Below are positions 17,098-25,916 of a DNA stretch of 64,000 bases, piece by piece (the first letter of the stretch is position 1; every line of letters begins with the position of its first letter). The notes beneath the pieces are model-generated. The model saw only the letters and a program-made list of their open reading frames with translations, searched no databases and had not been told where the DNA came from. This DNA is from Exiguobacterium acetylicum (GTDB lineage: Bacteria; Bacillota; Bacilli; Exiguobacteriales; Exiguobacteriaceae). A program made the position numbers and the translations under genes. The stretch lies in contig NZ_CP081878.1 of assembly GCF_022170825.1 (NCBI RefSeq), positions 1,700,001 to 1,764,000 on the forward strand. The letters run 5' to 3'.

Positions 17098-17112
17098 AAC
17101 ATCGACTCCTTC

Positions 17113-17619
17113 TTACTGTTTCGTCAATAGGTGATCCAGGCGATACAGTTGCGACGTGAAACCTTTCTTCATTCCCATGCCGAGCACTTCTTGTACGGCT
17201 GCCTCTGTTTCGTAAGTCGATTCAAAAACGATCAAGGTCGTTTCTCCACGGTCAATGAATGTCGTGACATTCTCACTACCTGGTAAATGTTCAGAGATAG
17301 CTCCTGACGCGTCGGAGAAGTAATCGGCATGACTATAGGTGTTCGGGGCATCGATATGTCTAAAAATCGCTTTCCCCCATGACTCCATGCTATAAAAATC
17401 ACCTTGTGCAGGATCGACACACCGCATGCAATAATGCCAAACGCCATCCGGTTTAAACTCGAACGTCTTGATCGTCGTCTCCCAGCCTTCTGGTCCCCAC
17501 CAGGCTTCGAGTTGGTCTTTTTCCGTGAACGCAGAAAAAACGATATTTCGCGGTGCCTCACAAATCCATTCCATCCGTAGCACCTTACCATCAATTGATG
17601 TCTTCAGTTCCTTTTTCAT
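17113..17619 (-). CDS. SRPBCC/AHSA1 domain protein
   Basis: A 168-residue protein of the activator-of-Hsp90-ATPase-1-like group (START/Bet v 1 fold); RMEWICEAPRNIVFSAFTE and LEAWWGPEGW are the typical N-terminal features, and a hydrophobic C-terminal helix closes the cavity. Function unknown; the family binds hydrophobic ligands. The start is placed at 17619 behind GGGAGACGAG, which overlaps the end of the ArsR gene by 29 bases. ArsR-AHSA1 pairs are very common in Bacillales. Confidence 0.88.
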   Translation of the reverse strand: MKKELKTSIDGKVLRMEWICEAPRNIVFSAFTEKDQLEAWWGPEGWETTIKTFEFKPDGVWHYCMRCVDPAQGDFYSMESWGKAIFRHIDAPNTYSHADYFSDASGAISEHLPGSENVTTFIDRGETTLIVFESTYETEAAVQEVLGMGMKKGFTSQLYRLDHLLTKQ

Positions 17620-17956
17620 TCGTCTCGTCTCCCTTCGCGGATGATTGCATCCGCTGCAAATGTTCATCTAGACGATGCATGCGTGCTTCCATCTGAGCCA
17701 AAGTGTTACTCCACATGACGAGTTCTCGAAAAGCTTCTGGGCGAAGGCTATACAAGCGGCGATTCGCCTGTCGTTCAACAGTGATTAGTTCCGCGTCAAG
17801 CAACAGCTTTAAGTGCTTCGAGGTTTGCGGTTGGCGTAAGTGTAGTTGTTCAGCTAACTCATTGACAGAGCGAGGACCATTTCGTAATGCTTCGATGAGT
17901 TGTAGTCGTGTCGCATCGCCGAGTGCTGAAAATCGTGCAGACATCCGCTCGTTCAT
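17591..17956 (-). CDS. ArsR family transcriptional regulator
   Basis: A 121-residue winged-helix repressor (SVNELAEQLHLRQPQTSKHLKLLLDAEL, recognition region about residues 31-58) lacking the metal-binding ELCVCDL motif of true arsenic sensors, so it likely responds to something else. The downstream AHSA1 gene is coupled to it. A dyad ATATTC-N8-GAATAT at 17980-17999 upstream of the start may be the operator. Confidence 0.9.
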   Translation of the reverse strand: MNERMSARFSALGDATRLQLIEALRNGPRSVNELAEQLHLRQPQTSKHLKLLLDAELITVERQANRRLYSLRPEAFRELVMWSNTLAQMEARMHRLDEHLQRMQSSAKGDETNEKGTEDIN

Positions 17957-17979
17957 ATCCGTTCACCTCTTTATTTTAT

Positions 17980-17999
17980 ATATTCCCATTTCAGAATAT
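17980..17999. promoter_or_regulatory. Candidate ArsR operator
   Basis: ATATTC (17980-17985) and its complement GAATAT (17994-17999), 8 bases apart, 24 bases before the arsR start. A second GAATATT follows at about 18010-18016. Confidence 0.4.
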
Positions 18000-18093
18000 T
18001 CTAAACAATGAATATTTGATAATGCAAATTGATTGTCAGAGGCGCTAAAATGACGTACGTTCTAGACAACCTGTATGAAAAGAGCGTGAACCA

Positions 18094-18948
18094 ATGAAGA
18101 CCGAATGGATGGAAGCATTTCTCGTCACTGCGGAGACCGGGAGCCTGACGAAAGCAAGTGAAGTACTGCATATGACACAACCAGCATTAAGTAAACAAAT
18201 CAAGAGTCTTGAGAGTGCGCTCGAAGTCTCGCTGTTACATCGATCAGCACATGGTGTCACGTTGACACCCGCAGGCGAAATCGTATTTGAAGAGAGTCGT
18301 GAACTGCTTGACCGAATTGATCAGATGAAACGGCGGATTGGTACGATCGACGAACGGACGACTTTAACGCTCGGATCATGGCCGAGCGTCGCGATGACAT
18401 ATTTACCGCGTCACGTCTCGCGTCAGGCGACGGCACCTGACCTCAAGTTGAAGACGGCTCATACGACAATCGATTTGATGCAAGGTCTTGAAGAACGCCG
18501 ATACGATGCTGTTTTACTCGACGATCGTCATCATGTCCATCCGTATCATACGACACATTTGTATACGGAGAACTTTTTGCTTTATGTGCATCAAGACGAT
18601 GAACGATTCACGAACTGTACGTCGGTTTCGTTTGATCAAATTCGAGATGCCTCTTTCTTATCGCTCCCGATTGATTGCGATTCGACGAACATTTTAAAAG
18701 ACGCGTTCATCGAACGAGGTGCCGTCTATCAGGCAGAAAATGAGATGGAATTCGGGTCAAGCGTCCTCGGTTTCATCCGCGCCGGGCTTGGCATCGCCAT
18801 GTTACCGGAGATTTTTCAAGATGGACTATCACCTGAAATCAAGACGTTACCGGTCGATGGGTTTGATGTCGTTCGTGAATTGTCGCTCGTCTCACGAGAT
18901 GCTTCCCATCACGCCACCCTGCTTGACTTACTCGGTCAGTCGCGCTGA
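18094..18948 (+). CDS. LysR family transcriptional regulator
   Basis: A 284-residue regulator with the N-terminal HTH (about residues 1-60, SLTKASEVLHMTQPALSKQIKSLE) and a substrate-binding effector domain (about residues 90-284). The closest recognised style is the CysL/YwfK-like group, but no target operon is adjacent: the upstream divergent neighbour is arsR. The 3' end overlaps the convergent DUF4129-like gene by 13 bases. Confidence 0.9.
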   Translation: MKTEWMEAFLVTAETGSLTKASEVLHMTQPALSKQIKSLESALEVSLLHRSAHGVTLTPAGEIVFEESRELLDRIDQMKRRIGTIDERTTLTLGSWPSVAMTYLPRHVSRQATAPDLKLKTAHTTIDLMQGLEERRYDAVLLDDRHHVHPYHTTHLYTENFLLYVHQDDERFTNCTSVSFDQIRDASFLSLPIDCDSTNILKDAFIERGAVYQAENEMEFGSSVLGFIRAGLGIAMLPEIFQDGLSPEIKTLPVDGFDVVRELSLVSRDASHHATLLDLLGQSR

Positions 18949-19565
18949 AGATGCACTTGTAGTTCATTCCTTAAGTCATCGACCTGCTCTTGCGAAATCG
19001 CCGAATCCGGTGTCTCGCCGTACCGGACGAGATGATAGATTGACGGATCGAGCGTGACATCAATCCGTTGTAACCATTCGCCGACCGTCTCTTCAGAGCG
19101 GCGGCGTTTTTGTCGTGTCAGCTGCCGATCGAACATTTGCAAAAGCCGGCGAATCTCTGACTCAGATTCTTCCCCGACAAGTGTTTGTTTCGTCAAACGC
19201 TTTGGAGTAAACAGCGGCGGTGGATCCATTAAATCATCGACTACATTCTCTCGTTTGTGTCGTTTTCGCCAACGCTTCAAGAAGTAACGTACACTGAAAA
19301 AGATAATCAGTAGTATGACAAGACCGACGACACCGTAAAAGGTAGCAACTCCTAATGCGTCTTTATCCGCAAATCCCCTGCTTTGGATATCCATTTTTTG
19401 TTTGGTCGGTGCCCCTTCTTCTTTTCCCCCTCCATCAACTATGAATCGGGCTTGATAGGTTGCCGGATCATAAAAGAAATAGCGGTAAACTTCCGTACCG
19501 ACCAGTTGAATCGCTAAAAGACTCACGAGTGCTATACATAATGTCACAACTAAACCACGTTTCAT
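18936..19565 (-). CDS. Membrane protein with DUF4129-like C-terminal domain
   Basis: A 209-residue protein: signal-anchor helix at about residues 6-24, an extracytoplasmic loop of about 60 residues, a second membrane helix at about 88-108, then a basic cytoplasmic domain. The stretch IRRLLQMFDRQLTRQKRRRSEETVGEWLQRI looks like the DUF4129 domain found at the C-terminus of membrane transglutaminase-like proteins, but no transglutaminase is near. ATG 19565 is used because AAGGAGG lies 6 bases upstream; a TTG six codons earlier is less likely. Confidence 0.65.
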   Translation of the reverse strand: MKRGLVVTLCIALVSLLAIQLVGTEVYRYFFYDPATYQARFIVDGGGKEEGAPTKQKMDIQSRGFADKDALGVATFYGVVGLVILLIIFFSVRYFLKRWRKRHKRENVVDDLMDPPPLFTPKRLTKQTLVGEESESEIRRLLQMFDRQLTRQKRRRSEETVGEWLQRIDVTLDPSIYHLVRYGETPDSAISQEQVDDLRNELQVHLQRD

Positions 19566-19683
19566 CCCATCCCTCCTTTTCAATATTTTACCATCTATAC
19601 TCTAGTACGGAATGATTTTTCTTTCTTTTCAGTCAATTTTTCATTAGAGTAAATGGTGACTCTCATTTAAAGGACGTGACCTC

Positions 19684-20451
19684 ATGTATCTTCCAAGTTT
19701 TTCGTTAACGAATCAGACATTTCTCATCACAGGAGCTGGGCGAGGTATCGGGCGTGCGCTCGCCATTGGGATGGCAGAAGCCGGTGCCGACATCATTCTC
19801 GTCGCCCGGACGGAACAGGATTTGAAGGAGACGGCACAAGAAATCGAACGACTCGGTCGAACGGCTTACATCTTCCCGTGTGACATCACTGACCGAAAAC
19901 AAGTCGTCGAGACGGTAGCTCGAGCTTATGAACAAGTACCGCAGATCGATGGGCTCGTCAACAACGCTGGAATGAACATTCGCTCAAAGGCACTCGATGT
20001 AACGGAAGACGAGTGGGAAACGATCCAACAGACCAATCTGAAATCCGCCTTCTTCTTTGCTCAAGAAATCGGGAAACGGATGCAAGATACAGGTGGAAGT
20101 ATTCTCAATATCGCCTCGGTCGCGGGGCACGTCGCCTTACGAACCGGCGTCGTATATGCGACGACGAAAGCAGCGATGATTCAGATGACGAAAGTACTGG
20201 CACTTGAATGGGGACCACGAAACATTCGTGTCAATGCGATCGGACCATGGTATTTTAAGACGCCGCTAACGGAACCCTTACTAAAAGATCCTACATACCT
20301 GCAAGAGATCGTCGACGTGACACCACTCGGTCGGGTCGGTGAATTAGAAGAGCTCGTTGGTCCAGCTGTCTTCTTATCGTCTGCAGCTGCCCGTTACGTG
20401 ACGGGACAAACGCTTTATGTCGATGGCGGGATGACGATTAAAGGTTTTTAA
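19684..20451 (+). CDS. SDR family oxidoreductase (gluconate 5-dehydrogenase / FabG-like)
   Basis: A 255-residue classical SDR: cofactor motif TGAGRGIG (about residues 16-23), NNAGMN near residue 91, catalytic Ser in NIASVAGH and YATTK (YxxxK) near residue 158. The C-terminus ends in TGQTLYVDGGMTIKGF, typical of FabG-like dehydrogenases. NAD(P)-dependent reduction of a keto or hydroxyl group; substrate unknown. Confidence 0.88.
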   Translation: MYLPSFSLTNQTFLITGAGRGIGRALAIGMAEAGADIILVARTEQDLKETAQEIERLGRTAYIFPCDITDRKQVVETVARAYEQVPQIDGLVNNAGMNIRSKALDVTEDEWETIQQTNLKSAFFFAQEIGKRMQDTGGSILNIASVAGHVALRTGVVYATTKAAMIQMTKVLALEWGPRNIRVNAIGPWYFKTPLTEPLLKDPTYLQEIVDVTPLGRVGELEELVGPAVFLSSAAARYVTGQTLYVDGGMTIKGF

Positions 20452-20460
20452 AGACAAAAG

Positions 20461-20488
20461 AGACGGATGCGCATCTGCCCATCTGTCT
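20461..20488 (+). terminator. Weak hairpin between two SDR genes
   Basis: AGACGGATG (20461-20469) pairs with CATCTGTCT (20480-20488), with one G-T pair, and is followed by only a short TC-rich run. Possibly an attenuator between the SDR genes. Confidence 0.45.
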
Positions 20489-20513
20489 TCTCATATCTGA
20501 AAGGAGCTTCATC

Positions 20514-21311
20514 ATGTCAAAACGTGTTGCACTTGTCGCTGGTGCCTCCCGGGGTGCCGGTCGTGGCATCGCTTATGCTTTAGGTGACGCCGAAATGATC
20601 GTCTACGTCACGGGACGAAGTACGAACGAACAGACGACGGACAATCGAAGCGAGACGATCGAGGAGACAGCTGCTGGTGTCACGGCATGCGGCGGACTTG
20701 GCATCCCTGTCGTTTGTGACCATACGACTCAAACGGACATCGACCGTCTGATTCAGCAGATCCAGCACCGACATGGTCGAATCGACCTCCTCGTCAATTG
20801 TGTGTTCGGTGGTTCGGAAAGCCACTTGCCGTCTGGAACCGGTCGACGGTTTTGGGAGCGACCACTGGAACATTGGGACGCGATGATGTCTGCCGGACCG
20901 AAAGCGTACGTGTGGACGATTCGCGCTGCGATGCCGTTACTACTACAGAGTCCAGCTGCGCTCGTCGTCAATCTGACGTCATTCGCTCCAGATCAAATGG
21001 CCGGAAATCTCTATTATGATTTAGCGATGCAAACCATCAATCGAATGACGCACGTCATGGCGCATGAGTTATATCAAACGAATATCTCCGTCATTGCGCT
21101 CTGCCCTGGTTTCATGCGGACGGAACGAGTCGTTGATGCCGGATTCGCGAGTGCCGCGACTGAATCGACGACTTATATCGGACGCGCTGTTGCAGCGCTG
21201 TTGGCGGATGACGACGTTAGCCGTTACTCTGGGCAAGCGGTCTTTGTTGCAGACCTTGCGAAGACGTATCAATTTACGGATCAGGACGGGACGCAGCCGT
21301 TACCGTTTTAA
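20514..21311 (+). CDS. SDR family protein with altered active site
   Basis: A 265-residue Rossmann protein similar in layout to DHRS1-type SDRs: TGxxxGxG-like AGASRGAGRGIA (about residues 9-20), LLVNCVFGGSES near residue 95 and a catalytic Ser in NLTSFAP. At the YxxxK position the sequence is YYDLAMQ (about residues 166-172), so neither tyrosine is followed by lysine at +4. This would impair normal oxidoreductase chemistry. AAGGAGC precedes the ATG. It is in the same direction as the SDR before and the phosphotransferase after. Confidence 0.82.
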   Translation: MSKRVALVAGASRGAGRGIAYALGDAEMIVYVTGRSTNEQTTDNRSETIEETAAGVTACGGLGIPVVCDHTTQTDIDRLIQQIQHRHGRIDLLVNCVFGGSESHLPSGTGRRFWERPLEHWDAMMSAGPKAYVWTIRAAMPLLLQSPAALVVNLTSFAPDQMAGNLYYDLAMQTINRMTHVMAHELYQTNISVIALCPGFMRTERVVDAGFASAATESTTYIGRAVAALLADDDVSRYSGQAVFVADLAKTYQFTDQDGTQPLPF

Positions 21312-21336
21312 GATATACATTAGAGGAGCGTGAACT

Positions 21337-22362
21337 ATGTGTCCTGAAGACAACCAATTGATTTCGATTGCCTTATCAAGATTTGGGATTTCGTATGATT
21401 CTGCTAATGATCGTTCAGTCTCTTTATCGACTTTTGGAATTCATGGTGACAGACATTATCGAATAACCTGTGATGATAACGTTTATTCCTTACGCCTTCT
21501 TGCGGATGACCGATATAGATCTGAGACACACCTTGCCTCTGCATCAGATTTGAATCAGCAATTACTCGTAACTGATAGGATGCGTGAACATGGACTTCCC
21601 TTCATGAAACGCGTCCAACCGACAACTGACTCAAGTACATTTTCAACAATTCAAGATGATACTGGTCGAGAGTGGCACTGTGTCCTTTTTGATTGGATAG
21701 ACGGCACACATGTTACTGCACAAACCAACTCATCAGCGTCAAAAATTGGTGCGTTGCTTAGGCAGCTACATGATATACCGGTCGATTTACAATTTTCATT
21801 TCCTGTCGTCGATCATACCGTCGCCTACCGAAAATGGCTTCATGATTTATCAAAAGAGGACACTACCATCGCTTCAATAGATCAACAAAATTTAAGTAAT
21901 TATCTTGATCTCGTCCAGTTTCATATCTATCAAGCACAACGCAGGTCGAAGAACGATCTGTCACCTGTTTTATCAACAGACCTCAATCCACTAAATATTT
22001 TATGGAAGAACGATCATATCGTCGGAATCGTTGATCACGAACATATTAGTTACTCTGATCGTATACAAGATCTCGCATGGATCCTTAAATGGTATGCACG
22101 GAATGAAGGGATTCATTCTTTTAACGTGTCTCCTGAACTAGCGCAAACGATTTTAGAAAACTATGACATGAAGTGTTTTAATCACGATGATTTTGTTCGA
22201 CTTGAATCCTTACTCTGGCTTTCTGGCTGTTTCAATTTCCATTTCGTTCAACAAACATTCAAGCTTTTATCTGATTCTATCGTTTCAAGCGAGGAATTGA
22301 GCAATCATCTAGAACGTTATCGTCAAAGAGGAAAAGCTCTCATCTCACTATTAGCTAGATGA
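21337..22362 (+). CDS. Phosphotransferase-like protein (APH fold), AT-rich gene
   Basis: A 341-residue kinase-fold protein: WHCVLFDWIDGTH near residue 118, catalytic loop STDLNPLNILW near residue 213 and IVDHEH about 14 residues later (DxD/E metal site). The histidine that normally precedes the catalytic Asp by two residues is replaced by Ser, while Asp and Asn are kept. Base composition is clearly AT-richer than the flanking SDR and deacetylase genes, which points to later acquisition. GAGGAGC precedes the ATG. Confidence 0.75.
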   Translation: MCPEDNQLISIALSRFGISYDSANDRSVSLSTFGIHGDRHYRITCDDNVYSLRLLADDRYRSETHLASASDLNQQLLVTDRMREHGLPFMKRVQPTTDSSTFSTIQDDTGREWHCVLFDWIDGTHVTAQTNSSASKIGALLRQLHDIPVDLQFSFPVVDHTVAYRKWLHDLSKEDTTIASIDQQNLSNYLDLVQFHIYQAQRRSKNDLSPVLSTDLNPLNILWKNDHIVGIVDHEHISYSDRIQDLAWILKWYARNEGIHSFNVSPELAQTILENYDMKCFNHDDFVRLESLLWLSGCFNFHFVQQTFKLLSDSIVSSEELSNHLERYRQRGKALISLLAR

Positions 22363-22368
22363 ACCATG

Positions 22369-23616
22369 TTATTTCCGTTCTGGCCGTGCTGAATCAAAGA
22401 CTTCTTTCGCATCAAAGAACGGATCGAGTACACTCGTCTTTCCAGCAACAGCTTGACGTAATCGAATTCCGTCCACGTTGATCCGAGCTTGGCGGAAGTA
22501 GTCGGGACCAACTTGTTTCCACGCATGTTGACTCGCATCAACATTAAAGAAATAGCGGAACCCACTATCAATGAGCAAACGATATTTCTCACCCGAATAA
22601 TCGTGCCAATCTCCAACGTCACTGCCGTACGGATAAATCAGTTGCGTTGTTTTTCCGATCAATGGTTCTACGTCCTGTTTATAGCGTTTTAAATCGGCAC
22701 GGATCGTAGGAACTGACTCTTTTCCGACCCAAATATGTCCGTACGTATGACTCGCGAACTGCCAGCCGTCATTGTTTAATGCGACGGCGGTCTGCTTCGC
22801 TTGTTTTCGTGCCGTTTCGACCTTTTCATTGTGCCCGTATTGATTATAAGAAGAACGATACCCGAGCACTCCGTTATAGCCTGTGATGCCGAGTAACCCT
22901 TTCGCGCCTTTATACGAAAAGTCAGGATGAGACTGTACGAACGCATCGACGATTGGTACGAGATCATAGGCACCATCGGGCTTTCCGACCATCGTATTGA
23001 CGATTTTGCCGTCCTTCACTTTTAAATTCTTCGCAAATCCATCCCCTTCCATGTATTCGTAATAATTGACGTCATCCTGCGACAGCACGAGTGGCTGTTT
23101 TCCTTTTGGTAAACGAATCGGTGTCTCAACGATTTTGCCTTGTACGTCTTTTGCTAAATCAGTCGGTCGGACGAGTACGTAGCCTTTTTTGTATAAGGCG
23201 TCTAATATCCGTTCGAATTCCTGTTGCGTCACCATATAATCATCGTACCCTGCTTCCTTCCGGTCGTCATCGAATGCTTGTTTTGGATCAGCAATCAAAG
23301 AATGGAAAAAGAGGTGTGGGACCGGTTTTGCTACAGTGACAAGCGACTGCTTCGCCTGTTCATATTCTTCCGTCTTCTGGATTGTCTCTTTTGTCCGAAG
23401 AGGCTTTAACACCTTGATCGCTCGGTCATAATCGTACTGGGCAGCGTAGTGCTCGGCACGCTGCATCGCTTTTTCTATGTATTCCTGTTGCGAAGCTTGT
23501 CTTTTTTGTTCGGTTTCTCGTGGTTTTTCCGACCTTTTCTCAACGACTTCTTTTTCCCCACATCCACTTAGTAGAAGGCTCAGCGCCACACCACCAATGA
23601 TCCATTTACGTTTCAT
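22369..23616 (-). CDS. Polysaccharide deacetylase-family lipoprotein
   Basis: A 415-residue exported lipoprotein: signal with lipobox LLSGC at about residue 17, a helical linker rich in Lys/Glu/Gln (about residues 20-90), then a NodB-like domain. PLVLSQDDVNYYEY supplies the DD motif, and FASHTYGHIW the SHTYGH (HxxxH-like) zinc ligands near residue 286. It probably deacetylates peptidoglycan or an exopolysaccharide at the cell surface. The ATG at 23616 with AAGGAG upstream fits; an upstream extension lacks a ribosome binding site. Confidence 0.86.
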   Translation of the reverse strand: MKRKWIIGGVALSLLLSGCGEKEVVEKRSEKPRETEQKRQASQQEYIEKAMQRAEHYAAQYDYDRAIKVLKPLRTKETIQKTEEYEQAKQSLVTVAKPVPHLFFHSLIADPKQAFDDDRKEAGYDDYMVTQQEFERILDALYKKGYVLVRPTDLAKDVQGKIVETPIRLPKGKQPLVLSQDDVNYYEYMEGDGFAKNLKVKDGKIVNTMVGKPDGAYDLVPIVDAFVQSHPDFSYKGAKGLLGITGYNGVLGYRSSYNQYGHNEKVETARKQAKQTAVALNNDGWQFASHTYGHIWVGKESVPTIRADLKRYKQDVEPLIGKTTQLIYPYGSDVGDWHDYSGEKYRLLIDSGFRYFFNVDASQHAWKQVGPDYFRQARINVDGIRLRQAVAGKTSVLDPFFDAKEVFDSARPERK

Positions 23617-23736
23617 GACTTTCGACTCCTTCATTAACTTTGACGTTTTCATTTCCATTTATTTTAACTATTCCCGATTATTCAGTCGATTAACTACTTT
23701 TCTAAGTCATTCCGTTTCGTTATGACTGCCCATCCA

Positions 23737-23753
23737 AAGCGGAACTTCCGCTT
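23737..23753. promoter_or_regulatory. Perfect 17-bp palindrome upstream of gabD
   Basis: AAGCGGAA-C-TTCCGCTT, 57 bases before the gabD start. It is too short in loop to make an RNA hairpin, so a protein-binding operator is more likely. Confidence 0.45.
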
Positions 23754-23809
23754 ATTCGTCTTAAGGTGTTTAATGAAGGACGTAATGAAATTCACGGAGG
23801 TGCAATAAC

Positions 23810-25225
23810 ATGATTGAAAAGAACTTAATTAATGGTGAATGGTATGACACAACAGAAACAATTCCGGTCTACGACCCAGCAACAAAAACGTTGCTCGGAC
23901 ATGTTCCAGCAAGCTCAGCGGAAGACGCGCAACGTTCTGTTGACGCAGCGAGCGAGGCATTTGTTAAGTGGTCAAACGAAACAGCAGATACACGAGCGAA
24001 CTTGGTTGACGCGTGGTACCGCTTGATCAACGAACACCGCGAGGAACTCGCCCGCATCATGACAACGGAACAAGGGAAACCGTACGTCGAAGCGCTCGGC
24101 GAAGTCGATTACGGTAATCAATACGTCCGGTGGTACGCTGAAGAAGCACGTCGGATTTACGGTGAAACGATTCCTGCTTCTGTTCCTGGGAAACGACTCT
24201 TCGTCGAAAAAGAACCAGTCGGTGTCGTCGCAGCGATCACACCATGGAACTTCCCGGCAGCGATGATCACACGTAAACTCGCACCGGCTCTTGCAGCAGG
24301 TTGTACAATTGTCCTTAAACCGTCAGAAGAGACACCGTTTACAGCACTTCGCCTCGTTGAACTAGCAGAAGAAGCAGGTATCCCTAAAGGTGTCATCAAC
24401 GTCTTAACAGGTGACGCTGCAACGATCAGTGGTGTTTGGCAAACCGATTCCCGTGTTCGCAAAATCACGTTCACAGGTTCAACAGCCGTTGGAAAATTGA
24501 TCATGCGTCAAGCAGCCGATACGATGAAAAAACTATCACTTGAACTCGGTGGACATGCACCATTCATCGTCACAGAAAATGCGGATCTCGACAAAGCCGT
24601 TGAAGGCGCGATGCGCTCGAAATTCCGCAACGGTGGTCAAGCCTGTGTCGCGACGAACCGTTTCTATGTGCAAGCATCGGTCCTTGACGAGTTTACGGAA
24701 AAATTCACAACTGCCGTCAAACAATTGCAAGTCGGTAACGGCATGGACGCTGACTCGACAGTTGGTCCATTGATCAACGCAAAAGCTGTCGCAAAAGTCA
24801 AAGCGCACATCGATGACGCTGTCGCAAAAGGCGCAACAATTCTGACAGGTGGTACGATTGACGAATCAGTCGGTCATTTCGTTACACCAACGGTACTTGC
24901 GAATGTCACAGAAGACATGCTCTGCATGCAGGAAGAAACGTTTGGTCCGCTCGCACCGATCTCTGTTTTTGAGACACTCGATGAAGTTATCGAACGGGCA
25001 AACAACACACCATACGGACTTGCAGCTTACGCGTTCTCAGAACGCATCGATGAAGCGTTGCTGCTCGGAAAACGACTCGAATACGGAATCGTCGGTCTAA
25101 ACGATGGTGCACCATCTGCTGCACAAGCTCCATTTGGTGGTTATAAAGAGAGTGGTCTTGGCCGTGAAGGTGGCGTCTACGGCATCGAAGATTATCTCGA
25201 AGTCAAATACTTGTCACTCGGTTAA
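23810..25225 (+). CDS. gabD: NAD(P)-dependent succinate-semialdehyde dehydrogenase
   Basis: A 471-residue aldehyde dehydrogenase. The cofactor and catalytic signatures are complete: ITPWNFPAAMI, FTGSTAVGK, LELGGHAPFIV (catalytic Glu near residue 246) and GGQACVATNR (catalytic Cys near residue 280). The sequence style is that of GabD, which oxidises succinate semialdehyde to succinate in GABA degradation. No GABA aminotransferase is adjacent in the window, so other aldehydes remain possible. GGAGGTG precedes the ATG. Confidence 0.9.
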   Translation: MIEKNLINGEWYDTTETIPVYDPATKTLLGHVPASSAEDAQRSVDAASEAFVKWSNETADTRANLVDAWYRLINEHREELARIMTTEQGKPYVEALGEVDYGNQYVRWYAEEARRIYGETIPASVPGKRLFVEKEPVGVVAAITPWNFPAAMITRKLAPALAAGCTIVLKPSEETPFTALRLVELAEEAGIPKGVINVLTGDAATISGVWQTDSRVRKITFTGSTAVGKLIMRQAADTMKKLSLELGGHAPFIVTENADLDKAVEGAMRSKFRNGGQACVATNRFYVQASVLDEFTEKFTTAVKQLQVGNGMDADSTVGPLINAKAVAKVKAHIDDAVAKGATILTGGTIDESVGHFVTPTVLANVTEDMLCMQEETFGPLAPISVFETLDEVIERANNTPYGLAAYAFSERIDEALLLGKRLEYGIVGLNDGAPSAAQAPFGGYKESGLGREGGVYGIEDYLEVKYLSLG

Positions 25226-25271
25226 TCGATTTAGCGACGCGTTTGAAACGAACTATCTCTACTCATAGGTC

Positions 25272-25307
25272 ACCCCTCATTTCTTGCGTGAAATGAGGGG
25301 GTTTTTG
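25272..25307 (+). terminator. Rho-independent terminator after gabD
   Basis: CCCCTCATTTC (25273-25283), 6-base loop, complement (25290-25300), then GTTTTTG. Confidence 0.92.
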
Positions 25308-25382
25308 TATGGCTCATGCTTGCATACTATTTTTAAGGTATGATTGAATTCAAACGATTTTAGGAAAAGGAGCGGTTGAAGA

Positions 25383-25826
25383 GTGGATGTCATCACCTTT
25401 GGGCAGAAAGAAAATAATCAATGCTACATAACAAGACCGGCTGTCTACGCTGTAATGTTCGATCGTCAGTTAGACAAAATAGCTGTCATTCAAAAAAGTG
25501 ACGGCAAATCCTTTCTGCCGGGCGGAGGAATCGAGGCACACGAGACACACGACGATTGCCTCAGAAGAGAAGTCCTAGAAGAAACGGGAATGGAGGTCGA
25601 AATCAATGATTTCATCGGACAGGCAAGTCAATATTTCTATTCGCAAAATGAAACGACGTATTACTTAAATGAAGGGTATTTTTATCATTGTCATGCTGGA
25701 CAAAACATACATGACCCAATCGAAGACGATCATCATCTAATATGGATTGATCCCCTTTCTGCGATAGAAGGATTATTCCACGCACATCAACGCTGGGCAG
25801 TCCAAAAAACGCTAAAATCAATTTAA
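25383..25826 (+). CDS. Nudix hydrolase
   Basis: A 147-residue protein with a full Nudix box (Gx5Ex7REVLEETGM, about residues 48-70). Substrate unknown. The start is GTG at 25383-25385, 10 bases after AAAAGGAG. It shares a terminator with the convergent antiporter gene. Confidence 0.85.
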   Translation: MDVITFGQKENNQCYITRPAVYAVMFDRQLDKIAVIQKSDGKSFLPGGGIEAHETHDDCLRREVLEETGMEVEINDFIGQASQYFYSQNETTYYLNEGYFYHCHAGQNIHDPIEDDHHLIWIDPLSAIEGLFHAHQRWAVQKTLKSI

Positions 25827-25837
25827 ATCGAAACAAA

Positions 25838-25872
25838 AGGTGCACGATTCTCTTCAGAGAAAACGTACACCT
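25838..25872. terminator. Bidirectional hairpin terminator
   Basis: AGGTGCACG (25838-25846) pairs with CGTACACCT (25864-25872) with one mismatch, enclosing an inner TTCTC/GAGAA hairpin. Located between convergent genes ending at 25826 and 25917. Confidence 0.65.
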
Positions 25873-25916
25873 ACTTTATTGCTTACTATCCTTTTTGAAA
25901 ACAAACAACCTAGTCG

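Noticed and set aside
20461-20488. The hairpin between the two SDR genes as a strong terminator
   Set aside because: There is no T tract; kept as a weak hairpin only.
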